From Akkermansia sp. (GTDB lineage: Bacteria > Verrucomicrobiota > Verrucomicrobiia > Verrucomicrobiales > Akkermansiaceae): DNA of 33,298 nt. A program made the translations under genes and the position numbers. The stretch is taken from the NCBI GenBank assembly GCA_017549485.1, contig JAFYUT010000018.1, positions 1 to 33,298 of the forward strand. Direction: 5' to 3'. This document shows positions 22,343 to 28,124 of this stretch, piece by piece (position 1 is the stretch's first letter; each line of letters starts with the position of its first letter). The notes below the pieces were generated by a model. It ran no database searches and was not told where the DNA came from. It saw nothing but the letters and a program-made list of their open reading frames with translations.

Positions 22343-22433
22343 GAACGGAGCGGCACGAAGTGTTGTCTATCTCGTCGAGAAAAAAACACGAGTGCCGCGG
22401 GGCTGTTCCGGAAACGAACCGCGCGCATGTTCG
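22343..22433 (+). other. Predicted structured RNA segment between rpmB and the 75-residue orphan gene
   Basis: A nested set of complementary segments is visible: GAACgG/CtGTTC (22343-22348 with 22403-22408), CGGCAC/GTGCCG (22351-22356 with 22392-22397), GTGTT/AACAC (22360-22364 with 22385-22389) and TCTC/GAGA (22370-22373 with 22377-22380). A second hairpin CGAAC/GTTCG (22415-22419 with 22429-22433) follows. A T-run precedes the structure but none follows, so it does not look like an intrinsic terminator. It could be a leader of the 22479 gene or a small RNA. I recognise no known RNA family. Confidence 0.4.
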
Positions 22434-22478
22434 CTAAGAGTACTTTAACTGCAATCCCTGCACTTACCTTTTACGAAA

Positions 22479-22706
22479 ATGACATCACAACAAACTAAAA
22501 TCGCGCTTCGTATTAACGATGACAATATCAACCACCACCTGTGGAATAATCGCGGTGTATGGTGGTGCCACGTCACAGTCCACAAGCCCGACGCTACAGC
22601 TGAACGCCTGCGCTTCTCTCTGCGTACCAGGGACATAGAGAAAGCTCGCACGCTTCGCGATCGCATCTTTGCGGATATACAGCGACACTTCGGTATTGCC
22701 ACCTGA
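22479..22706 (+). CDS. Small orphan protein resembling an integrase N-terminal arm/SAM-like domain
   Basis: A 75-residue basic protein. The pattern NNRGVWWCHVTVHKPD...RLRFSLRTRDIEKARTLRDRI resembles the N-terminal region of tyrosine recombinases (a W-Y/W-strand, then an R.SL.T.D...A...RD helix). The catalytic R..H-R-H-Y domain is absent, and there is no room for it before the terminator at 22756. It lies 154 nt after rpmB, on the same strand, behind the structured stretch at 22343-22433. No convincing promoter or Shine-Dalgarno motif was found, so read-through from rpmB is possible. It may be a decayed integrase remnant or a stand-alone DNA-binding protein. The sequence looks protein-like (conserved-type aromatic and charged pattern), so I call it a likely gene of unknown function. 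Confidence 0.6.
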   Translation: MTSQQTKIALRINDDNINHHLWNNRGVWWCHVTVHKPDATAERLRFSLRTRDIEKARTLRDRIFADIQRHFGIAT

Positions 22707-22755
22707 GGGTAGCCGGCAGTAAGTGCTGAGCTTACGGCTTGAAGCATCAATTATT

Positions 22756-22794
22756 AAAGAGCCGTTCCCGATATCATGTCGGGAACGGCTCTTT
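22756..22794. terminator. Bidirectional terminator between the rpmB unit and the ychF operon
   Basis: A perfect 16-bp stem, AAAGAGCCGTTCCCGA and its complement (22756-22771 and 22779-22794), with a 7-nt loop. The A/T ends work in both directions. It lies between the plus-strand 75-residue gene and the minus-strand glycosyltransferase gene. Confidence 0.92.
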
Positions 22795-22825
22795 GTTTGC
22801 ACAATGCGTATAAAAAAGAAGGGAA

Positions 22826-23782
22826 TCAGCGCAATCGCTTGCTGATGTAGTAGCGGGGGCGTTTCTTTGTCTCCATATACATCTTGCCGATGTATTCGCC
22901 GACTATGCCCATGCTCATCATGCCTAAGCCGCCGAGAAACCAGAGACTGCATGTGAGGGTTGCCCAGCCGTTGGGGGTGCCGAGTCGGAAGAAATCAACA
23001 ACAACCCAGGCTACCATGAACAGGCTGATGACGAAAATGAACAGCCCTAAGCATGCAATGAGGCGCAGTGGGGCTACTGAGAATGATGTGATGGCATTGA
23101 TGCTGAGGCCGAGCAAGCGCCTCAGGCTCATTTTGCTTTCACCCTGTTCTCTTTCAAGTACGTCGAAATAAACGGGAGCCTGGCGGAACCCTGTGTGCCG
23201 TAACAGGGCGCGGAACATCATGTTGCTTTCTCCGTACTCACTGAGAGCATCCAATACTTGTTTGGTCATCAGGCTATAGTCTGCATGCCCCTTGAGTACG
23301 GGGGAGCCCAGCAACCCCATCACTCGGTAAAATGCTTTGGCCGTGATTTTTCGGATAAACGGTTCTTTACCTCGGCTACGTTTGAGCCCATACAACAACT
23401 CATAACCTTCAGCGCGTTTGTCCAAGAAATCATCAATGGCATTGATGTCGTGCTGTAAATCGGCATCCATGCAAATGATAATATCTGCCAGCTCTTTGGC
23501 CTCCATCAGACCGGCAAACAGGGCATATTCTTTGCCTCTGTTTCCGGCTAGGGCGGAGGCTTTGAGTCGGGGATACGCCGCGTGCAGTTCTTCAACAATG
23601 CACCAAGTGTTATCGCGTGAACCGTCATCAGCTAACAGCATGCAGCTGTTAGCGGCAATCCGACCTCTCTCGATAAGGTCTGCCAGTTTGGCATTCACGG
23701 TCTGCACGGTCTGTCGTATGCCTGCTGATTCGTTATAGCAGGGCATGACAATGCAGAGTGTTTCGGCTGGTTTCTCACTCAT
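22826..23782 (-). CDS. GtrB/DPM1-type family 2 glycosyltransferase (polyprenyl-phosphate sugar transferase)
   Basis: A 318-residue GT-A glycosyltransferase with two C-terminal membrane helices (about 238-262 and 275-300). N-terminal motifs are IVMPCYNESAGI (11-22), LLADDGSRDN (49-58) and the metal-binding CMDADLQHD (about 105-113). The acceptor-side segment HADYSLMTKQVLDAL and the YFDVLEREQGESKMSLRRLL motif are typical of GtrB/ArnC-like enzymes that load a sugar from a nucleotide donor onto polyprenyl phosphate at the inner membrane. Which sugar, and whether it serves O-antigen modification, lipid A or protein glycosylation, cannot be told. It starts 6 nt after the ychF stop, so the two are probably co-transcribed. 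Length is normal for the family. Confidence 0.9.
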   Translation of the reverse strand: MSEKPAETLCIVMPCYNESAGIRQTVQTVNAKLADLIERGRIAANSCMLLADDGSRDNTWCIVEELHAAYPRLKASALAGNRGKEYALFAGLMEAKELADIIICMDADLQHDINAIDDFLDKRAEGYELLYGLKRSRGKEPFIRKITAKAFYRVMGLLGSPVLKGHADYSLMTKQVLDALSEYGESNMMFRALLRHTGFRQAPVYFDVLEREQGESKMSLRRLLGLSINAITSFSVAPLRLIACLGLFIFVISLFMVAWVVVDFFRLGTPNGWATLTCSLWFLGGLGMMSMGIVGEYIGKMYMETKKRPRYYISKRLR

Positions 23783-23788
23783 GACGGA

Positions 23789-24910
23789 TTATTTGGATAC
23801 GTTGAAACGGAACTCGACTACGTCACCGTCCTGTACCACGTAATCTTTGCCTTCGATGCGCAGTTTAGCTTGTTCTTTGGCTTTGCTCATAGAGCCGCAA
23901 GCTACCAAATCTTCGTATGATACAACTTGTGCTGCGATGAACCCGCGCTCAAAGTCGGTGTGGATAACGCCCGCTGCCTGCGGGGCTTTATCACCGGCCT
24001 TGATGGTCCAGGCTCGAGTCTCTTTTACACCTGTGGTCAGGTAGGTGCGCAGCCCCAGCAGATGATATACGGCGCGAATCAAGTCACTCACGCCGGAGTC
24101 TTCTACGCCGAGGTCGTTCAGGAAGAGAACAGCCTCCTCCTGCGGAAGCTCGGAAAGCTCTTCTTCAATGCGGGCAGAAATAACGATGGCTTCTGCGTTG
24201 TGGTGCTCTGCCACATACTTGCGCACGGCAGAAACATAGGGGTGAGAATCCGGGTTCTTCACGGCCTCGGCCAATTCATCTTCGCTTACGTTACAGGCAA
24301 AAATGCTCTTTTTGTTGGAAAGCAAGAAGAAACTGTGCAGGAGTTTTCGCTCGTCATCGCTCAGCTCCAGCGTAATGGCCGGGTTGCCGGCGTCCAAATG
24401 GGGCAACAACTTCTCAATGAGGGCCACTTCGTCTTTGGCCTCTTTATCGCCGCCGCGTGCTTTCTTTATGCGGCTCTCCTTGCGCTTCTCCATGGCGGCA
24501 ATGTCTGCCAAAATCAGCTCGGAATTGATGATTTCGATATCTCGGACCGGATCTACGGAGCCGAGTTCGTGGATGATGTCATCGTTCTCAAAACAGCGAA
24601 CAACTTGTACAATGGCGTCTGTCTCTCGAATGTTGGAAAGGAACTTGTTGCCCAATCCTGCACCCTCTGCGGCACCTTTAACAAGGCCGGCAATGTCTAC
24701 AAACTCAATGGCGGCCGGCACAATCTTCTGCGTCTTGCTGATTTCGGCCAGCACTTGCAAACGTTTGTCCGGTACTTCTACCATACCCACGTTCGGGTCA
24801 ATGGTGCAGAACGGATAATTAGCTGCCTCGGCCTTGCGAGAGCGTGTAACTGCGTTGAAAAGTGTGGATTTGCCGACGTTGGGGAGACCTACGATACCTG
24901 CTTGTAACAT
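23789..24910 (-). CDS. ychF: Redox-regulated ATPase/GTPase YchF (Obg-like, OLA1 family)
   Basis: YchF is a conserved P-loop NTPase that binds ribosomes and prefers ATP. The 373-residue product has the G1 loop GLPNVGKSTLF (8-18), the YPFCTIDPNVG switch I region, DIAGLVKGAAEGAGLGNKFL (G3), a coiled-coil insert rich in Glu/Lys/Arg, the nucleotide-base motif CNVSEDEL and a C-terminal TGS domain (LGLRTYLTTGVKETRAW to VVEFRFNVSK). An ATG at 24922 is in frame but lies inside the TATAAT box of the promoter, so ATG 24910 (MLQAGIVG) is chosen. The glycosyltransferase gene follows after 6 nt. Confidence 0.96.
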   Translation of the reverse strand: MLQAGIVGLPNVGKSTLFNAVTRSRKAEAANYPFCTIDPNVGMVEVPDKRLQVLAEISKTQKIVPAAIEFVDIAGLVKGAAEGAGLGNKFLSNIRETDAIVQVVRCFENDDIIHELGSVDPVRDIEIINSELILADIAAMEKRKESRIKKARGGDKEAKDEVALIEKLLPHLDAGNPAITLELSDDERKLLHSFFLLSNKKSIFACNVSEDELAEAVKNPDSHPYVSAVRKYVAEHHNAEAIVISARIEEELSELPQEEAVLFLNDLGVEDSGVSDLIRAVYHLLGLRTYLTTGVKETRAWTIKAGDKAPQAAGVIHTDFERGFIAAQVVSYEDLVACGSMSKAKEQAKLRIEGKDYVVQDGDVVEFRFNVSK

Positions 24911-24920
24911 AACGCGCGGC

Positions 24921-24949
24921 ATTATACCTGATTTCTAACCGATTGAAAA
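24921..24949 (-). promoter_or_regulatory. Promoter of ychF
   Basis: Minus strand TTTTCA (24944-24949), a 17-nt spacer, and consensus TATAAT (24921-24926). The predicted start near 24914 leaves about 4 nt before the ATG at 24910. The upstream in-frame ATG (24922) overlaps the -10 box and cannot be the start if this promoter is used. Confidence 0.68.
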
Positions 24950-25004
24950 GCCCGAAATCTGTCGCAATGATAAAAAGTGTGTGTATAACTTACAAAAAGT
25001 TGGC

Positions 25005-25033
25005 TTGACGTTTTGAGGATATGCTGTTATAAA
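25005..25033 (+). promoter_or_regulatory. Promoter of the chagasin-type inhibitor gene
   Basis: TTGACG (25005-25010), a 17-nt spacer, TATAAA (25028-25033). The start expected 7 nt downstream falls on the A of the ATG at 25040, so the transcript may be leaderless. Confidence 0.72.
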
Positions 25034-25039
25034 AAAGCC

Positions 25040-25399
25040 ATGCTGAAAAATAATCTGATGACAGCTTTTGCCGGTATGGTGGTGATGACAGCCCCTGCTA
25101 TTGCGGCTGAGGAGAATATGGAGCTTGCCATAGGGCAACGAGAGAGTATTACCTTACCCGGTAATCCCACTACCGGTTATATTTGGCAAGTTGCAGAATC
25201 TGCCGAGTGTGTGGAGGTTGAGGTGAAACTGGAGACGGCAGAAAATCCTCGCGGTATGGTGGGGTGCCCGCGCGCTACCGTAGTTACCGTCTCGGCTGTC
25301 AAAGCAGGGCAGGGTACTGTGAAACTTGTTTATGCCCGCCCGTGGGAAAAGGGGAAAGCCCCCGCAGAAACGCATCTTATTAACGTAACCGTAAAATAA
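25040..25399 (+). CDS. Chagasin-family (I42) secreted protease inhibitor
   Basis: A 119-residue exported protein with a signal peptide (about 1-23; LMTAFAGMVVMTAPAIAA) and an immunoglobulin-like inhibitor domain. The three inhibitory loop motifs of chagasin are recognisable: NPTTGY (42-47), a Gly-rich loop GMVGCP (72-77) and RPW (100-102). Chagasins block papain-like cysteine proteases; in the gut the targets may be host or microbial enzymes, or the cell's own periplasmic proteases. An in-frame TTG at 25013 lies within the promoter region and is rejected. A small gene of unknown function follows after 9 nt, and the pair ends at a terminator (25726-25759). Confidence 0.85.
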   Translation: MLKNNLMTAFAGMVVMTAPAIAAEENMELAIGQRESITLPGNPTTGYIWQVAESAECVEVEVKLETAENPRGMVGCPRATVVTVSAVKAGQGTVKLVYARPWEKGKAPAETHLINVTVK

Positions 25400-25408
25400 A
25401 ATACAGAT

Positions 25409-25699
25409 ATGGGATTATTACAGAACCTCGCAGCAGTTGCTATTCGTAACAAAGTGGTGGGAGCCCTTAGAGAAGGTTGCCCCGCCGACCTGAAAGATGC
25501 TTTGGAGTCTTTGTTGGCAGATAAAGCCGCCATCAATGCGATTCAGGGTTTGGTGGGTGCTAATCTTAAAAATCCTGCCGCCATCAATGCTGAATCCATC
25601 ATGGGCTTAACCATGCCGCTGGAAAGTAAAGACTTACTTGCTGCTACTCCCGCATTGGTGGATTATCTGGTGCGTACGGCGGTCAGCAAGTTGTCTTGA
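25409..25699 (+). CDS. Small hypothetical protein downstream of the chagasin-type inhibitor
   Basis: A 96-residue, mostly helical, Ala/Leu-rich protein (MGLLQNLAAVAIRNKVVGAL at its start) with no signal peptide, membrane segment or motif that I recognise. It begins 9 nt after the inhibitor stop and ends before a terminator, so the two are probably a two-gene operon. Its start-to-stop frame is clean and its composition is like other cytosolic proteins of the window, so I consider it a real gene of unknown function. A regulatory or chaperone link to the inhibitor would be a guess. Confidence 0.65.
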   Translation: MGLLQNLAAVAIRNKVVGALREGCPADLKDALESLLADKAAINAIQGLVGANLKNPAAINAESIMGLTMPLESKDLLAATPALVDYLVRTAVSKLS

Positions 25700-25725
25700 T
25701 AACTTGTGCGTGCTTTGTTTTTTCG

Positions 25726-25759
25726 GCAACCTCGGCTCTGTGCTTGAGGTTGCTTTTTT
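25726..25759 (+). terminator. Terminator of the inhibitor operon
   Basis: The stem GCAACCTC/GAGGTTGC (25726-25733 and 25746-25753) with a 12-nt loop is followed by six Ts (25754-25759). Confidence 0.87.
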
Positions 25760-25777
25760 GTGTTAGATGGATTAGCC

Positions 25778-25805
25778 TTGAATATGTGAAAATATATGCT
25801 ATGCT
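25778..25805 (+). promoter_or_regulatory. Candidate promoter of the amino-acid ABC transporter operon
   Basis: TTGAAT (25778-25783), a 16-nt spacer, TATGCT (25800-25805). The predicted start near 25812 coincides with the first ATG, again suggesting a leaderless or nearly leaderless transcript. Confidence 0.5.
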
Positions 25806-25811
25806 GTGGGT

Positions 25812-27272
25812 ATGCGAATGCTGAGTAAATGGAGCATAATGATATGGATGCTGGTGCTCCCGGTAATGTTGTGTTTGACCGGTTGTAAAGAAGAACGCGG
25901 GCCGGAGTTGGTTATGGCGACAGATGCTACCTTCCCGCCGTATGAGTATTTCAGTGGTGAGGAGATTGTTGGTATTGATGTGGATGTCGTGGCGGAGATT
26001 GCTCGCCGTAATGGTATGAGCTCTCGTGTGGAGAACATGAAGTTCGAGTCTGTGATTGCTGCCGTGCAGTCCGGAAAAGTCAGTTTGGCGGCAGCCGGTA
26101 TTACAGTATCTGCCGATCGTGAACAGCAGGTCAATTTTACCCGCCCCTACGCACGCGCTATGCAAGTAGTTATCGTGCCGCAGGGGGCTGATATCGAATC
26201 CGCGGCCCATTTGTCGGGGCGGAGCATCGGGGTTCAATCCGGTACAACGGGGGATTTGTATGTGGCCGAGCATATAGGTGAGCCGGAGCGTTTTGCCAAT
26301 GGTGCCCTGGCCGTTGCGGCCTTGGTAGCGGGTAAGGTGGATGCCGTGGTTTTGGATAATTTGCCGGCAGAGAAACACGTGGCTCGCAATCCCAAACTTA
26401 GGATTTTGCCTGAGCCGCTTACCGCGGAGGAATACGCCATTGCTGTAAACAAAAATCACCCTCAGCTTTTGTCCATGCTTAACGCGACGCTTGAGGCCAT
26501 GGAGCAAGACGGTACGCTGGCTCGTATTGCTGAGTCGTATTTGAATCGCCAAGATGCTGAGGTGGCGGATGAAGAAGCTACGTCAACCGGTTTGGTGGCT
26601 TCTTTTTATGCCAACTTTGTTAAAAACAGCCGTTGGAAGTATCTTGCAGAGGGCTTGGTTGTTACGATTGAAATTTCTGCCGCTGCCGCCCTTATCGGTA
26701 TTATTTTAGGTTCCCTCATCGGCATTATTCGCAGCACGGCAGATCAAACCGGGCGTTATCGCGTGCTTGATTTGCTGTGTCGCTTGTATCTTACGGTGGT
26801 GCGTGGTACTCCCGTGGTAGTACAGTTGCTGATTATTTATTTCGTTATCTTCGGTTCGGTGGAGGTCAGTAAAGTGCTGGTGGCCATAGTGGCATTCGGG
26901 CTTAATTCTGCCGCGTATGTTGCAGAGATTATCCGCTCGGGGATTATGGCTGTTGATAAGGGGCAGATGGAGGCCGGGCGCAGCTTGGGCTTGGGGTATG
27001 GCTACACCATGCGCAGTATTATCATGCCCCAGGCTTTCAAAAATGTGTTGCCGGCGTTGGGTAATGAGTTTATTGTATTGTTGAAAGAAACCAGTATTTG
27101 CGGTTACATTGCTTTGGTTGACCTCACGAAAGGCGGTGATATTATTTTGAGCCAAACTTATGATGCCTTTTTACCGTTGCTGGCGGTGGCCCTCATATAT
27201 TTGTCGATGGTTGTGGTGCTGAGTCACTTGTTGAAGAAACTCGAAAAAAGATTGCAGAAAAATGAACGATAA
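25812..27272 (+). CDS. Fused substrate-binding lipoprotein and permease of a polar amino-acid ABC transporter
   Basis: A 486-residue fusion. Residues 1-24 form a lipoprotein signal with lipobox LTGC. The binding domain (about 28-250) is a family 3 solute-binding protein (ATDATFPPYEYFSGEEIVGIDVDVV; AAGITVSADREQQVNFTRPY). The permease (about 275-480) is HisM/GlnP-like, with VVTIEISAAAALIGIILGS near its start, VVRGTPVVVQLLIIYF and the EAA-loop region AGRSLGLGYGYTMRSIIMPQ that contacts the ATPase. The transporter probably imports glutamine, glutamate, arginine or a similar amino acid; the specificity cannot be read. Fusion resembles lactococcal GlnP, though here the N-terminus carries a lipobox. 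The alternative start at 25818 would lose two residues. Its last 11 nt overlap the ATPase gene. Confidence 0.92.
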   Translation: MRMLSKWSIMIWMLVLPVMLCLTGCKEERGPELVMATDATFPPYEYFSGEEIVGIDVDVVAEIARRNGMSSRVENMKFESVIAAVQSGKVSLAAAGITVSADREQQVNFTRPYARAMQVVIVPQGADIESAAHLSGRSIGVQSGTTGDLYVAEHIGEPERFANGALAVAALVAGKVDAVVLDNLPAEKHVARNPKLRILPEPLTAEEYAIAVNKNHPQLLSMLNATLEAMEQDGTLARIAESYLNRQDAEVADEEATSTGLVASFYANFVKNSRWKYLAEGLVVTIEISAAAALIGIILGSLIGIIRSTADQTGRYRVLDLLCRLYLTVVRGTPVVVQLLIIYFVIFGSVEVSKVLVAIVAFGLNSAAYVAEIIRSGIMAVDKGQMEAGRSLGLGYGYTMRSIIMPQAFKNVLPALGNEFIVLLKETSICGYIALVDLTKGGDIILSQTYDAFLPLLAVALIYLSMVVVLSHLLKKLEKRLQKNER

Positions 27273-28002
27273 TCCCATTATAGAATTGCGCGATTTAGTA
27301 AAGGATTTTGCCGGGCATCGGGTGATAAACGGTGTTTCTTTGGCGGTGAATCAGGGCGAAGTCGTTTTCTTGGTCGGTCCCTCGGGTGCCGGTAAAAGTA
27401 CCGTGTTGCGATGCATGAATTTTTTGGAAATACCGGATGGCGGGCAAGTGCTTTTTCATGGGGCAGAGCCGGAGCATACGGAAAAAGCACTCAATGCTTA
27501 CCGCATGCGTGTGGGGATGGTCTTTCAGCACTTTAATCTCTTCCCCCACCTCAACATTGTACAGAATATTACGCTTGCTCCGGTCAAAGCGGGGATTATG
27601 ACGTTGCCTGAGGCCGAGGCCCGTGCCAAGCAGCTGCTGGAGCGTATCGGCTTGGCTGATAAAGCTGAGGCGTATCCCTCTCAACTCTCCGGCGGCCAGA
27701 AACAGCGTGTGGCCATTGTGCGTGCACTTGCCATGGAGCCCGAGGTCCTCCTCTTTGATGAGCCTACCTCTGCGCTTGACCCCGAAATGGTGGGCGAGGT
27801 GCAGTCCCTCATGCGGGATTTGGCGGAAGACGGTATGACGATGATTGTGGTGTCTCACGATGTGGGGTTTGCCTGTGAGTTGGCCGACCGCATCATCTTC
27901 CTGGAGCAGGGGCGTGTGTTAGAGAATGATACCCCGGCAGAATTGCGCGCATCTGCCAATGAGCGTATTAAGGAGTTTCTCTTTGTTCGGCACATATCCT
28001 GA
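27262..28002 (+). CDS. Polar amino-acid ABC transporter ATP-binding protein (GlnQ/HisP-like)
   Basis: The 246-residue nucleotide-binding subunit energises import by the fused lipoprotein-permease encoded just upstream. Motifs are complete: Walker A GPSGAGKST (39-47), Q-loop VGMVFQHFNLFPH, signature LSGGQKQRVAI, Walker B VLLFDEPTSALDPEM and switch histidine VVSHDVGFA. The sequence and length match the GlnQ/HisP/ArtP subfamily for polar amino acids. The start codon overlaps the upstream gene by 11 nt, consistent with translational coupling. With the permease fused to the binding protein, these two genes may form the complete transporter, as a homodimer of each. A terminator follows at 28034-28070. 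Confidence 0.95.
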   Translation: MNDNPIIELRDLVKDFAGHRVINGVSLAVNQGEVVFLVGPSGAGKSTVLRCMNFLEIPDGGQVLFHGAEPEHTEKALNAYRMRVGMVFQHFNLFPHLNIVQNITLAPVKAGIMTLPEAEARAKQLLERIGLADKAEAYPSQLSGGQKQRVAIVRALAMEPEVLLFDEPTSALDPEMVGEVQSLMRDLAEDGMTMIVVSHDVGFACELADRIIFLEQGRVLENDTPAELRASANERIKEFLFVRHIS

Positions 28003-28033
28003 CCAAACAGCGGGTTTACGGATTCTTTCCTTC

Positions 28034-28070
28034 AAAAAGCGCATTTTCCCTTTGAGGAAGTGCGCTTTTT
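28034..28070 (+). terminator. Terminator of the ABC transporter operon
   Basis: The stem AAAAAGCGCA/TGCGCTTTTT (28034-28043 and 28061-28070) contains an inner TTCC/GGAA pairing. The T-run ends only 2 nt before the -35 box of the next promoter (28073), so the two signals are packed together. Confidence 0.87.
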
Positions 28071-28072
28071 GC

Positions 28073-28100
28073 TTGACTCGGTGGGGGATTGCTGTATAGT
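28073..28100 (+). promoter_or_regulatory. Promoter of the giant prepilin-like gene
   Basis: TTGACT (28073-28078), a 16-nt spacer, TATAGT (28095-28100). The predicted start near 28107 lies past an in-frame ATG at 28104, favouring the ATG at 28125 with a leader of about 18 nt. Confidence 0.7.
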
Positions 28101-28124
28101 GGTATGGTACTTGCATTTTTATTT

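Noticed and set aside
22336..22408. The rpmB-downstream hairpin as an intrinsic terminator
   Set aside because: The T-run precedes the hairpin rather than following it, and the minus-strand reading gives an A-run, so neither direction fits.
22479..22706. A functional integrase or mobile element
   Set aside because: Only an arm-like N-domain is present; there is no catalytic domain, transposase, inverted-repeat pair or target duplication that I can see.
24911..24922. Upstream ATG (24922) as the ychF start
   Set aside because: It lies inside the TATAAT box of the best promoter, and YchF homologues start near the P-loop as the 24910 ATG does.
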